A DNA stretch of 64,000 bases from Frigoriglobus tundricola (GCF_013128195.2 NZ_CP053452.2:8928001-8992000); one strand, 5' to 3'; shown: positions 55,701 to 63,731, counted from the first letter of the stretch. Notes: generated from the letters alone by a model not told the origin. Translations and numbers: made by a program.

Positions 55701-56425
55701 GGCTCATAGTTCAGGCCGTGGACCTGTTGGTCGATAAGGAGGCCGAACTCGCGGCGGAGTACCGCGAGGGCGTGCCGCAGGCCATGATCCTGCGCGTCGG
55801 GATGGAACTCGTGCTGGGGCGGATCGAGCGCGCGAATGCGCTGCTCGACGTTCTCGGCACGGGGGAGTGGGACAAGCAGTTCAAGAGCATGGGGCTGGCG
55901 GGTGCGATTCTGCAACTCAAGTACGTCAAGGCGCTGATCGCCGGCGAGTACAAAGCGGCCGGTGACATCTGGGAGACGCTCGCCGGCGCAGAAATCGGCC
56001 TCCTGGATAACATGCCGCCGCCCGGTCCGACCGTGCCCGCGCCGTTCGTGTCCCGCACGATCGGTGCGATGCTCGGGAAGCAGTCCCCGACCGATGACCA
56101 GAAGGCGGTCGATGCGTTGCTTCACCCCCCGTTCATTTCGAGCCCCTTTTCGCAACCGCTCGCGCTCTTCCAATTGCGGCTGCTGGCGGGCGTGACGGAC
56201 GAGCTCCGGGTGCGCGTCGCCTTTCAGTTGCAGACCGAGTCCGCGTTCTTCTTCCGCCGCGGAGCCCTCTCCCTCCTGGAAGGCGACATCGCGTCAGCGA
56301 AGCAGCGGTTCCGGCAGTCCACGCGAAAGCCCCCGCCCGGCTGGGGGCTGCCCGAGTATTCTCAGCAATCTGCCCTGGGGTATTTGAAACTGATCGAGCT
56401 GGCGGAAAAGAGGGCCGCGCCCTAA
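52772..56425 (+). CDS. GT-C-like membrane protein with periplasmic C-terminal domain
   Basis: A 1217-residue protein starting at GTG 52772 (GAGG 6 bases upstream). The first 65 residues are almost only Pro/Ala/Glu/Asp/Thr and cytoplasmic. The first transmembrane helix (~70-88) is followed by SDVWIHLAAGQRLLTGQY and TDPFSFSGADRPWVNHSWL, a motif found in GT-C-like glycosyltransferases of planctomycetes. About 10 more helices reach residue ~450, then a ~750-residue soluble part with helical hairpins (AMVVTTAS ... ALRAARRAIAENPDHPDAYYALAQALRD is TPR-like). It is divergent from the FHA/coiled-coil gene and followed after 17 bases by the nitrilase gene, probably co-transcribed. The sugar substrate is unknown. 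Confidence 0.75.
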   Translation: MKLSAPPPPPPPPPEDPNPAPSPDDPTPAPAPPESAAAPAAPEAQTPTPTPPPPAPKPLTWPEWYSGMDVALAGLVVVFAFAAASFTARNSDVWIHLAAGQRLLTGQYVPGTDPFSFSGADRPWVNHSWLVDAASYLLYGGQGKVLVIAKAVIVALAFGTVIGIRRPRFALWPWAAVAGVAVLASAPHLVLRPNVVSVLFLAITLFLLFRVNHRPNSWRFPGAIGVTFWLWANSDPWFFIGPMALALIIVGDLIQTNLLDAPGGPEPAGGDEPLGRAPDTRTLAKALGVGVLACMLNPHHVRVWELPFELVGAPNLEGDVRFKLLLMSPTSSDFINNPGYGQNANGLAYAVLVVAGAAVLGFGPGRVRVGNIALWIGFAALSLRSVFAIPFFAVVAVPLIAGQLNALSARIGAEQWADPKKRPLLIGSSLGRALCALAVCAGCVLAYPGWVHPDISNPAYARRISWAVEPEPSLKQAAEQFQRWHETGALPADAHGLVASTDLANYLAWFAPQEKVFFNARYNFHRPELTDFFALRRGLGLLAIEGERPNPKDTTAVLEKWGAEYLAVYTAAGDSLFTRLRAIDAASGMYRNEDNWSPWYVDGRTTVFGWRAPGGPARPTFARLRVDPVILAFGPQVVPVPPADLLPPLPQLGWEGAFIRPAQVAPVGAAEALGWARFKEGPATRQGRRGVVRENVSRPLFVLGVPSVTNFSMHQFAMVVTTASGGVRFEPNEATPAGAAASGDANEMAAVPLLALRAARRAIAENPDHPDAYYALAQALRDKDLPLTEGERLLGIVTAYRQCLERLPPPEQYKRGQFETSPTEVALQLALIYLNPRSRRDPKTGKEKLNFIGMALDVAPLSELLGQSVFEDAQGRQIRVMTADRGRVKIPSTFRPVTGDTPHVLPIDAARKLLERALAYGPADFAGDPADRFQEWLQGVESVLKEVEANLIQAREQYDQFKDRGLPVAVDRARRNGLIVQAVDLLVDKEAELAAEYREGVPQAMILRVGMELVLGRIERANALLDVLGTGEWDKQFKSMGLAGAILQLKYVKALIAGEYKAAGDIWETLAGAEIGLLDNMPPPGPTVPAPFVSRTIGAMLGKQSPTDDQKAVDALLHPPFISSPFSQPLALFQLRLLAGVTDELRVRVAFQLQTESAFFFRRGALSLLEGDIASAKQRFRQSTRKPPPGWGLPEYSQQSALGYLKLIELAEKRAAP

Positions 56426-56442
56426 CGTGCCGAGGACTTCCG

Positions 56443-57315
56443 ATGCCCAACTGGACCGTCGCCGGCGTACAGATGAACTGCGCGCTCGGCGACCCGCCCG
56501 CGAACCGCGCGGCGATCGTCGAGCGGCTGCACCGCGCCGCCGATCGCGGCGCGAAGCTCGTTGTGTTTCCCGAGTGCGTGCTTTCGGGCTACGGGTTCGA
56601 CTCGCGCGCGCAGGCCCGGGCCGCCGCGGAACCACTGCCCGGACCCGGTACGGATGCCGTCGCAGCGGCGTGTGCCCGGCTCGGCGTGTGGGCCGTGTTC
56701 GGCCTGCTCGAAGCGGCCCCGGGCGACAAACTGTACAACGCCTGTGCGCTGGTCGGCCCGACCGGCTTCGTCGCGGGGTACCGGAAGATCCACTTGCCCT
56801 GCCTGGGCGCGGACCGCTTTACCGACCCCGGAGACCGGCCGTTCGCGGTCCACGACCTCGGCGGCCTCAATATCGGGATGAACATCTGCTTCGACGGCAG
56901 CTTCCCCGAATCCGCCCGCATTCTGACGCTCCTCGGGGCGGACCTCGTCGTCCTGCCGACCAACTGGGCGACGAACGCCCGCAAGATGGCCGAACTCGTG
57001 TCCGCGGCCCGCGGGTGGGAGAACCACATCTACTACCTGGCGGTGAACCGCGTCGGTGACGAGAGCGGCTTCCGGTACATCGGGCTGAGTTCCGCCGCCG
57101 ACTACATGGGCAACGTGATGCACTTCGCGCCCGAGGGCGAAGAAGCGATTTTTACCATCGAGGTGGACCCGCCCGCCGCGGCGCAAAAGCGCGTGGTCAC
57201 GTGCGCCGGTGCGTACGAGATCGACCGCGTGAACTGGCGGCGCCCGGAGCTGTACGGACCCCTCGTCGAGAACCCGGGAGCGTTCACGGGCCACTTCAAC
57301 ACGACACGAGGGTGA
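56443..57315 (+). CDS. Carbon-nitrogen hydrolase (nitrilase superfamily)
   Basis: A 290-residue cytoplasmic enzyme of typical length, with GAGGA about 10 bases before the ATG. The Glu-Lys-Cys triad is complete: Glu44 in FPECVLSGYGF, Lys115 in YRKIHLPCLG and Cys149 in NICFDGSFPES. LPTNWAT and ENHIYYLAVNR are further conserved segments. It hydrolyses an amide, nitrile or carbamoyl bond. The 17-base gap to the large membrane protein upstream suggests one transcript, but no functional link is evident. Confidence 0.92.
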   Translation: MPNWTVAGVQMNCALGDPPANRAAIVERLHRAADRGAKLVVFPECVLSGYGFDSRAQARAAAEPLPGPGTDAVAAACARLGVWAVFGLLEAAPGDKLYNACALVGPTGFVAGYRKIHLPCLGADRFTDPGDRPFAVHDLGGLNIGMNICFDGSFPESARILTLLGADLVVLPTNWATNARKMAELVSAARGWENHIYYLAVNRVGDESGFRYIGLSSAADYMGNVMHFAPEGEEAIFTIEVDPPAAAQKRVVTCAGAYEIDRVNWRRPELYGPLVENPGAFTGHFNTTRG

Positions 57316-57407
57316 ACGGATTCGGTCGCCCTGCGGGCCGGGCTTCGCCTGTGGTTTTCCTCATCCCCCCTCCTCGTCATGGGTAGAATTGCGGGGGGGA
57401 TGAAGTT

Positions 57408-58256
57408 ATGCGATTCAACAACCCGGAGCAACGTCGGCCGGCTCCCGTACCGCCGGGAGCGACGGTTTCGGCCCGCGTGACCCCCCTTCCCCTCGACGAC
57501 CGGGTCGTAACGCGGGACGACACTCTCGCCGTGGAAGCGCCGCTCGAACTGCGTCTGGGTGGTAAGCCGCTGACGGTGCTGATGCGCACGCCGGGCCACG
57601 ACGAAGAACTCGTGACGGGGTTTCTCTTTAACGAAGGCATCATCGCGGACGCCGACGAACTCATTTCTCTCGAGCACCCGTCCGACGCGCGCGACGCCGA
57701 GCACGGGAACGTGCTGGACGTGCGGCTCATGACCGCGCGGCGCCTCCCCTCCGAACGGCTGTTTTTGAGCAACTCCAGTTGCGGCATCTGCGGCAAACAG
57801 TCGCTCGCGTCTGTCGAGTTACACGGTGTCCCGGTTCGCTCGGATCTGGTGGTCCCCAGGCGCGTCCTGGCCGCCCTTCCCGACCGTTTGCGCGGGGCGC
57901 AGCCCGTGTTCGCCGAGACCGGCGGGGTTCATGCGTCCGCGCTGTTCACACCCGCGGGTGTGTTGGTGGCCGTGCGCGAGGACGTGGGCCGACACAACGC
58001 CCTCGACAAAGTTGTCGGCTGGGCGCTCACAGAGGGTCGCGTACCACTCGGAGATTGTCTGCTGCTGGTGTCGGGCCGGGTGAGTTACGAACTGGTTCAG
58101 AAGGCGATCGCCGCTGGCATCCCATTGATCGCGGCGGTCGGCGCGCCGTCGTCACTCGCGGTGGCACTGGCCGAACGTTTCGGGATCACGCTCGTCGGCT
58201 TCCTGCGCCCCGGAAGTATGAATTGCTACGCCCACCCGTCACGCGTGACGGAGTGA
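57408..58256 (+). CDS. fdhD: Formate dehydrogenase accessory sulfurtransferase FdhD
   Basis: A 282-residue cytoplasmic protein. Residues 125-128 hold the active Cys-x2-Cys (SSCGICGKQ), which passes sulfur from IscS to the molybdenum cofactor of formate dehydrogenase. PGHDEELVTGFLFNEGI, ETGGVHASALF, AVREDVGRHNALDKVVGWAL and LVSGRVSYELVQKAI are the family's conserved blocks, in order and with no gaps. A 40-residue N-terminal extension rich in Pro/Arg is of unknown role. No formate dehydrogenase gene is in this window, so the client lies elsewhere. GGGGGG about 9 bases upstream supports ATG 57408. Confidence 0.93.
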   Translation: MRFNNPEQRRPAPVPPGATVSARVTPLPLDDRVVTRDDTLAVEAPLELRLGGKPLTVLMRTPGHDEELVTGFLFNEGIIADADELISLEHPSDARDAEHGNVLDVRLMTARRLPSERLFLSNSSCGICGKQSLASVELHGVPVRSDLVVPRRVLAALPDRLRGAQPVFAETGGVHASALFTPAGVLVAVREDVGRHNALDKVVGWALTEGRVPLGDCLLLVSGRVSYELVQKAIAAGIPLIAAVGAPSSLAVALAERFGITLVGFLRPGSMNCYAHPSRVTE

Positions 58257-58301
58257 GTTCACTGTGCCCGGCTTGGCTTCACCACTTCGCGCGGTGTTGG
58301 C

Positions 58302-58832
58302 TCACTTTGCTTTCAGTGCATCTAGAAGTGCTTGAATTCCCGCCTTCGCTACTTCGGTGTCCTGTTCCCCGGTCCCGCCCCCCACGCCGACGGCACCGAT
58401 GACCTGACCGTCCACCACGATCGGCACTCCGCCTTTGAGTGTCGTGATCTTTCCACCGCTGGCCGCTGCGGCGTTCTGCATACTCAGGCTCAGGAGGGTG
58501 TCCGGCTCACCTTTCGCCGGCAGCGTGCCCGTCTCCTGGCGGAAGGTCGCGGCAGACACTGCTTTCGTCATGGCGGTGGCGGCACTCGCCGGCCGCGCGC
58601 CGTCCATTCGCGCGAACGCCAGCAGGTGCCCGCCGTCGTCAACGATCGCGATGTTGCTCTTCAGCCCCATCGCCGTCGCCTTCTTCTTGGCCGCTTCGAC
58701 GATCGTTTCGGCTCCGGCCAGGTTCAATTGCACGCGCCCGCGTGTCACCAGCGGGTTCTTCTCTTGTGCCAGAGCCGCTGGCGAAAGCACACCGATGCTC
58801 AAGAGGCCGATCACGATTCGGGCGGGGACCAT
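58302..58832 (-). CDS. GlcG/HbpS-like (heme-degrading family) exported protein
   Basis: A 176-residue protein; the ATG at 58832 with GAGGAA 9 bases upstream gives a signal peptide (ARIVIGLLSIGVLSPAALA). The mature part is a complete GlcG/HbpS domain: ETIVEAAKKKATAMG helix, NIAIVDDGGHLLAFARMDGA, ATAMTKAVSAATF, KGGVPIVVDGQVIGAVGVGG and GEQDTEVAKAGIQALL. Members bind haem or act as sensor partners. The export signal makes a periplasmic ligand-binding role likely. It ends convergent to fdhD with a 45-base gap and no clear hairpin. Confidence 0.88.
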   Translation of the reverse strand: MVPARIVIGLLSIGVLSPAALAQEKNPLVTRGRVQLNLAGAETIVEAAKKKATAMGLKSNIAIVDDGGHLLAFARMDGARPASAATAMTKAVSAATFRQETGTLPAKGEPDTLLSLSMQNAAAASGGKITTLKGGVPIVVDGQVIGAVGVGGGTGEQDTEVAKAGIQALLDALKAK

Positions 58833-58894
58833 AATGACGTTCCTCGGAATCTCGCACGTGAAGACAATGTACGTTGTTCTTCTCACTCAGAAGC

Positions 58895-59200
58895 TCACGA
58901 ACCGGCCAGTGCCGTCAGGTCGGCCCGCAACGTGGCCTCGTTGGTAACGCCCTCGTAGCGGCGCACCACGCGACCGTTGCGGAAGATGAGCAGCAGCGGA
59001 ATGGCCGACACGTCGAATTTCGCGGCCAGTTGCGGGTTGGTTTCGGTGTTAACCTTGCAGACCTTGAACTCGCGGGCGATGGCGGTTAGCACCGGGTTCA
59101 TCGCCCGGCACGGACCGCACCACGCCGCCCAGAAGTCCACCAGAACCGGCCCCGGGGCGTCCATTACCTCTCGTTTGAAGTTGTACTCTTCGAGCAGCAT
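58895..59200 (-). CDS. Thioredoxin
   Basis: A 101-residue cytoplasmic thioredoxin with WCGPC at residues 27-31 (reactive Cys28 and Cys31) and the cis-Pro in VSAIPLLLIFRNG. It has no signal peptide. It lies 4 bases downstream of the TAT-exported metallo-beta-lactamase gene on the same strand, so they are co-transcribed. It is a general dithiol reductant. The pairing with an MBL/rubredoxin-like protein suggests a shared redox role, which is an inference. Confidence 0.9.
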   Translation of the reverse strand: MLLEEYNFKREVMDAPGPVLVDFWAAWCGPCRAMNPVLTAIAREFKVCKVNTETNPQLAAKFDVSAIPLLLIFRNGRVVRRYEGVTNEATLRADLTALAGS

Positions 59201-59204
59201 GAAC

Positions 59205-60113
59205 TTACCCTCCGATCTTTTTCAAGTAGCGATCCGCCGACCGCTCCACCGCGCCCTTGGCGTCGGTTTTGACCACCTGTTCGGGGAACGCGCCGTAAAG
59301 TCGGTCGAACGCAAACGGTTGGAGGCTCTTGGCCACCTGTCGGATTCCAGTAGGCCCGAGGGGAATCAAATTCGGGTAGCTCCACATGAAACTGACCCAC
59401 TTCCGGTCCTGGCACACATACGGTTGGTCGCCACAGAGGAGGACGCCCTTCCCGCCCGCGCCGGCCGGCCAGTGCAGAACCTGAAACCCGTCGAAGTGCC
59501 CGCCGGTTTTGATCAGCGTCAGACCGCCCAGTAACGGTTTCGTCTCGCCATCCCAGATGTTGACCACCTCGTCCGGGCGCATCACCCACTTCGCGTCCAA
59601 CTTGTGGATGTAATCCGGCACCTTTCCAAAGGCGTGACTCCATTCCACCATCGTCGTGTAGTAATGCGGGTGCGAGACCGCCACCGCGGCCAGGCCGCCG
59701 AACTTCTTGACTACGGTGACGGTCGCACCGTCGAGGGGCGGAACGCAGTCCCACAGCACGTTTCCGTCTTTGGTCCGGACCACGAACGCGCGCTGCCCGA
59801 TCCCGGCCTTCGGTTGCGGATGGACGCTGTACAGGTCCGGTTCTTCTTCCGCGAACACGTTCTTGTGGGTCTTCTTGTACTCGTCCAGGGTCGTCCATTT
59901 CTGACCGCCGGGCCCGACGTACTGCCGTTCATCGAGGCAGATCGGGCAGCCCTCGGGCTCTTTTTCGCTCGGGGCGTACTGCATCCCACAGGTCACGCAG
60001 ATAAAGTGCTTCATGTCGGCCGCTCCGGCGGGGGTCGGACCCGCGAGCCCGAGCGCGAGGCCGGCCGCGGTCGATTTCTTGAGGAACGTTCGGCGTGTGG
60101 CGCGCTCCGGCAT
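59205..60113 (-). CDS. TAT-exported MBL-fold protein with rubredoxin-like ribbon
   Basis: A 302-residue protein. The twin-arginine signal is at the N-terminus (RATRRTFLKKSTAAGLALGLAG). A zinc ribbon follows with Cys39-x2-Cys42 and Cys56-x2-Cys59 (CVTCGMQY, GCPICLDE). The rest is a metallo-beta-lactamase-like fold: VSHPHYYTTMVEWSHAFGKV keeps His and acidic positions, GGLTLIKTGGHFDGF holds the next His, and GVLLCGDQPYV the bridging Asp. The classic HxHxDH is present only as SHPHYYT, so the metal site may be altered. It should be periplasmic. The downstream thioredoxin is encoded 4 bases away but has no export signal, so the two do not meet unless the TAT signal is not used. Confidence 0.75.
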   Translation of the reverse strand: MPERATRRTFLKKSTAAGLALGLAGPTPAGAADMKHFICVTCGMQYAPSEKEPEGCPICLDERQYVGPGGQKWTTLDEYKKTHKNVFAEEEPDLYSVHPQPKAGIGQRAFVVRTKDGNVLWDCVPPLDGATVTVVKKFGGLAAVAVSHPHYYTTMVEWSHAFGKVPDYIHKLDAKWVMRPDEVVNIWDGETKPLLGGLTLIKTGGHFDGFQVLHWPAGAGGKGVLLCGDQPYVCQDRKWVSFMWSYPNLIPLGPTGIRQVAKSLQPFAFDRLYGAFPEQVVKTDAKGAVERSADRYLKKIGG

Positions 60114-60197
60114 GTCGGGTGCTCCGTGTTCGTCCGGACGGGGCGAATCGTGCCGGCTATTTTACCCACGCACCGACCGGGCCGAAGCGAGAAACGC

Positions 60198-61541
60198 ATG
60201 AAGGCAGCCCCCGACCCCACCTCCCGCTTGCGCGCGATGGGCCGGGCGTTCGCCGACCGAAACTATCGGCTGTTCTTCGCGGGTCAGGGCGTTTCGCTCG
60301 TCGGCACCTGGATGACCCGGCTCGCGACCGGGTGGCTCGTATACCGCACCGGCGGCGCGGACGCGGCCTGGTTGCTCGGCGCGGTCAGCTTCGCCGGTCT
60401 GGCCCCCACGTTCTTCCTCGGGCCGCTGGCGGGCGTGCTGGTCGATCGGTGGAACCGGCACACGGTTCTGATCGTGACCCAGGTGCTGTCGCTGCTCCAG
60501 TCGGCCGCGCTGGCCGGGGTGGCGTTCGCCGCCGGGCCGGGTCCGGGCACCGTCTGGCTCGTTGCCGCACTCAGCGTCTTTCAGGGGATCGTCAACGCGT
60601 TCGACATGCCCGCCCGGCAGTCGCTCCTCGTCGAGATGATCGCCCGGCGCGAGGACCTGCCGAACGCCATCGCGCTCAACTCCACGCTGGTGAACGGCTC
60701 GCGCCTGATCGGCCCGGCCGCGGCCGGCGCGGTGATCGCGGCCGCGGGCGAAGCGTGGTGCTTCGTGATTGACGCCGTGAGCTACCTGGCGGTCGTCGCC
60801 GCGCTCGTCGCCATGCGCCTCCCGAAAAGGGATCGCCCCCGCACGGCCGGTTCGATCCGCGCGCATTTGATCGAGGGGATGCGGTACGCGTTCGGGTTCG
60901 CGCCGATCCGTGCGCTGCTCCTGCTGCTCGCCCTCGTCAGCTTCGCGGCCATGCCGTACAGCGTCCTGCTACCGGTGTTCGCGGCCGTTGTCCTCGGGGG
61001 CGGGCCGCACACCCTCGGCCTGTTGTCCGCGGCAAGCGGGGTGGGCGCCCTGACCGGGGCGCTGTACCTCGCGTCGCGGCGATCGGTCCTGGGCCTGGGT
61101 CGGGTGATCGTGATCGCGACCGTTGCCCTCGGATCGGGTCTCGTTGCGTTCGCACAGTCGGAAGCGGTCTGGCTGTCGGCGGGGCTACTGGTCCTCACCG
61201 GGGCGGGGATGATGGTGCAGATGGCGGCGGCGAACACTCTGATTCAGACGATGGTCGATGAGGACAAACGCGGGCGCGTCATGGGCTTCTTCGGCATGGC
61301 GTTCCAGGGCGCGGCTCCGTTCGGGAGCCTTCTGGCCGGGTGGCTCGCGGGCGCCTTCGGCGTTCAGGCGGTTGTAACGGGTTCGGGCGTCATTGTGATC
61401 GGCGGTGGACTCGTGTTCGCCACCCAGTTGCCCCGGTTGCGGCGGGCCGCCCGGCCGGTGTACGCGCGGCTCGGCATTCTGCCGGAAGCCCCGGACGGGG
61501 TGAGTGCGGCAACCGAGCAGGCGCACGGGGCCCGAGCGTGA
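60198..61541 (+). CDS. MFS transporter, EntS/MFS_3-like
   Basis: A 447-residue membrane protein; the ATG at 60198 is chosen because the sequence from there begins the conserved N-terminus (RLRAMGRAFADRNYRLFFAGQGVSLVGTWM). Twelve transmembrane helices can be counted by eye. LVDRWNRHTVLI between helices 2 and 3 and MRLPKRDRPR in the central loop are typical. QSLLVEMIARREDLPNAIALNS is the conserved EntS-type segment. It is probably a drug or siderophore exporter driven by protons. It is divergent from the MBL/thioredoxin genes. The substrate cannot be told. Confidence 0.88.
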   Translation: MKAAPDPTSRLRAMGRAFADRNYRLFFAGQGVSLVGTWMTRLATGWLVYRTGGADAAWLLGAVSFAGLAPTFFLGPLAGVLVDRWNRHTVLIVTQVLSLLQSAALAGVAFAAGPGPGTVWLVAALSVFQGIVNAFDMPARQSLLVEMIARREDLPNAIALNSTLVNGSRLIGPAAAGAVIAAAGEAWCFVIDAVSYLAVVAALVAMRLPKRDRPRTAGSIRAHLIEGMRYAFGFAPIRALLLLLALVSFAAMPYSVLLPVFAAVVLGGGPHTLGLLSAASGVGALTGALYLASRRSVLGLGRVIVIATVALGSGLVAFAQSEAVWLSAGLLVLTGAGMMVQMAAANTLIQTMVDEDKRGRVMGFFGMAFQGAAPFGSLLAGWLAGAFGVQAVVTGSGVIVIGGGLVFATQLPRLRRAARPVYARLGILPEAPDGVSAATEQAHGARA

Positions 61542-61633
61542 TACGCACTCGTATGAATTCGTAAAGGCGCTGGCTGGTCGATCCGGGCACGACTTCCGTG
61601 GCCGGCCTCTATGAGACCGATGCGACAAAAAAT

Positions 61634-61687
61634 GGGATCGCTCCGGCCTCACCCACGCCGGCGACAGTAAGAAATCAGGACGATCCC
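61634..61687. repeat. Nested inverted repeat upstream of methyltransferase
   Basis: GGGATCG (61634-61640) pairs with CGATCCC (61681-61687), and CCGGC/GCCGG (61643-61647 with 61657-61661) lies inside. The stretch 61639-61653 equals 39561-39575 downstream of the DHH gene, so this may be one copy of a dispersed repeat. It lies 20 bases before the methyltransferase start. Confidence 0.35.
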
Positions 61688-61706
61688 GAATGAGCCGAGA
61701 ACGCCA

Positions 61707-62414
61707 ATGAAATCGAGCGTGGATGAAATCCGGCGGCGCTTCGACGCCGACGTGGAACGCTTCAGCAACCTCGAAACCGGGCAGGCGGCGACGGTAGACG
61801 CTCCGCTGGCGATGGCCCTCGTTGCCGCTGCGGCCGGGGCCGCAACGCCGAACGCGCGGCACCTTCTGGACGTCGGGTGCGGCGCGGGGAACTACACCCT
61901 GACGCTCCTCCGGCACGTGCCGAACCTCGACGTCACCCTGCTCGACCTGAGCCGACCGATGCTCGACCGAGCGGCCCAACGGGTGGGGGCGGCCACCCCC
62001 GGCCCGGTGGTGACGATGCAAACCGACCTCCGCGAAGCTGCGTTCCCGGACGGCAGCTTTGATGTGATTCTGGCGGCAGCGGTCCTGCACCACCTCCGAA
62101 CGGACACCGAGTGGGAGACCGTGTTCGGCTCGTTCTACCGCTGGCTGCGGCCCGGCGGCTCGGTATGGGTTTTCGATCTGGTCGACAGCCCGTTGCCGGC
62201 GGTTCGGGATCTCATTTGGCGGCGGTACGGCGATTACCTCGCCGGGTTGAAGGGACCCGCGTACCGCGACGAGGTGTTCGCCTACGTCGAGAAGGAGGAC
62301 ACGCCCCGGCCCCTGGCGTACCAGTTGGGCCTACTCCAGAGTGCCGGGTTCAGGGGCATTGAGGTGCTACACAAGCACCTGTGCTTCGCGGCGTTCGGAG
62401 GGGTCAAGGAGTGA
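61707..62414 (+). CDS. Class I SAM-dependent methyltransferase
   Basis: A 235-residue cytoplasmic enzyme. The SAM-binding motif I is HLLDVGCGAGNYTLTLL (about 52-68), motif II is VTLLDLSRPML, motif IV is FDVILAAAVLHHL and post-motif RWLRPGGSVWVFDLV. This matches the ubiE/type 11 family. A C-terminal part (AYRDEVFAYVEKEDTPRPL) with VLHKHLCFAAF is likely the substrate lid. The substrate is unknown. It is followed by a convergent second methyltransferase after 30 bases. Confidence 0.9.
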   Translation: MKSSVDEIRRRFDADVERFSNLETGQAATVDAPLAMALVAAAAGAATPNARHLLDVGCGAGNYTLTLLRHVPNLDVTLLDLSRPMLDRAAQRVGAATPGPVVTMQTDLREAAFPDGSFDVILAAAVLHHLRTDTEWETVFGSFYRWLRPGGSVWVFDLVDSPLPAVRDLIWRRYGDYLAGLKGPAYRDEVFAYVEKEDTPRPLAYQLGLLQSAGFRGIEVLHKHLCFAAFGGVKE

Positions 62415-62444
62415 ACGCCGCTCGCTCCCGCACTTGACGGCACC

Positions 62445-63458
62445 TCACGCTTTGTAAGACACCACGGCTTGCTGGGTCGTGGGCGGCAGTGGATGCAACT
62501 CGTTACGCGCGAACCCGGCCCGTGTGAAGATGCCGTCGTATTCCGCGAAGGTATATGCGTCACCGTGGGCCGTTGTGGCGAGCATCGTGAGGGCGAAGCG
62601 GGCCGTCGCTGGCGGGGTGACGCGATCGGCCTCGGGGACGAACTCCAGTGTGAGCGCCCGTCCGCCGGGCACGAGTACGGCGCGCGCTCGTGCCGCCAGC
62701 GTTTCGCAGGTCGAAACGTCGAAGTGGTGCAGAAAGTTGGTCAGGAGCACGAGGTCATACGGTCCGCCCCAATCGGTGTCGAACGCGCTTCCGGGCAGCA
62801 GCGTGTGACGATCGGAAACGCCGGCGCGCCGCGCGTTCTCGCTCGCAACGGCCAGCACGTTCGGCCAATCGAGGGCCGTGATGCGGGCCTGGGGATAGCG
62901 CTCCGCGAAGGCCAGGCCGAACAAGCCGTGGCCCGCGGCGACATCGAGGACGCGCAGCGGGTGCTGCCGATCCCCACCCGCCAGCTCTGCGAGGAGTTGG
63001 GCCGGTAGCTTCATCATCGGCGCCATCGCACGGGCGAACGCGACCCAGATCGGGTTGTCGTGCGAGACGGTCCCCTCCTCCGAGGTGGCCGTTCCCCCCT
63101 TCCGAACGGCATCAGCTAAGCGGCGGAAGCACCCCTCGATCTGCGGGGTCAACAGGAATTCCACTGCCCCACCGAGAAAGGCCGGCGAGGTACGTGTGAG
63201 GAACACCTCGGAATCGGGTGTGAGCAGGTAATCCCCGCCCTCCTTTCGGAGGAAACCAAGGATCGTGAGGTAGTCCGCCAGAATGCGCATGCCACGCGGG
63301 GACGCCTGACACGACTCCGCGATCTGTACGGCGGTGCGGCATCCCGTTCCGATAATCGTGAACAGATCGAGTACCAGCGCCGCGCGCAGCGCTTCGGTGC
63401 GTTCGTATCCGCTAATCGTATCGAAGAAGAGTGCGGGCGACGGGCCGTGCGCTGGCAT
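62445..63458 (-). CDS. O-methyltransferase, dimerisation-domain type
   Basis: A 337-residue protein from the ATG at 63458 (GAGG 7 bases upstream); the frame to 63605 enters a palindromic repeat and is rejected. The N-terminal ~100 residues form a winged-helix dimerisation domain (TAVQIAESCQASPRGMRILADYL, LTPDSEVFLTR). The C-terminal SAM fold has RVLDVAAGHGLFGLAFAER (motif I), ITALDWPNVLAVA, YDLVLLTNFLHHFD and RALTLEFVPEADRV. The catalytic His of plant-type O-methyltransferases corresponds to the LHHF region. It likely modifies a small hydroxylated metabolite or a C20-type pigment. Confidence 0.9.
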   Translation of the reverse strand: MPAHGPSPALFFDTISGYERTEALRAALVLDLFTIIGTGCRTAVQIAESCQASPRGMRILADYLTILGFLRKEGGDYLLTPDSEVFLTRTSPAFLGGAVEFLLTPQIEGCFRRLADAVRKGGTATSEEGTVSHDNPIWVAFARAMAPMMKLPAQLLAELAGGDRQHPLRVLDVAAGHGLFGLAFAERYPQARITALDWPNVLAVASENARRAGVSDRHTLLPGSAFDTDWGGPYDLVLLTNFLHHFDVSTCETLAARARAVLVPGGRALTLEFVPEADRVTPPATARFALTMLATTAHGDAYTFAEYDGIFTRAGFARNELHPLPPTTQQAVVSYKA

Positions 63459-63543
63459 CGGTGTTCCTCTCGGTGTGACCGCGAACGGGGCGCCCGCCCC
63501 GAGCGCTGAGGCATGAGCTGAGGAAACAATGGACCGTTCGTTC

Positions 63544-63605
63544 GTGTTGTGGTGCAGGCGTCTCGCCTGCCAAAGCGAGGCGGCGAGACGCCTGCACCAC
63601 AACAC
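63544..63605. repeat. 24-bp perfect inverted repeat
   Basis: Bases 63544-63567 are the exact reverse complement of 63582-63605, with a 14-base loop that itself has short palindromic ends. It lies upstream of the O-methyltransferase start and belongs to a sequence type (GCAGGCGTCTCGCCTGC core) that looks like a dispersed intergenic repeat. Confidence 0.65.
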
Positions 63606-63731
63606 AATTGAGCCTCAGCGGTCGAGCACTTTCCCGCTCCTGCCTTATTCTAGCCCGACAGGTCGGCCGATAACGTCCGGCCGTACATACCGACAGAACG
63701 ACTCGTCCTCGGTCTTTTGGTATCTTAACAA

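Noticed and set aside
53741-56173. 810-codon minus-strand frame inside the GT-C-like gene
   Set aside because: Shadow frame with low-complexity Arg/Gly translation, whereas the + frame has transmembrane helices and a conserved motif.
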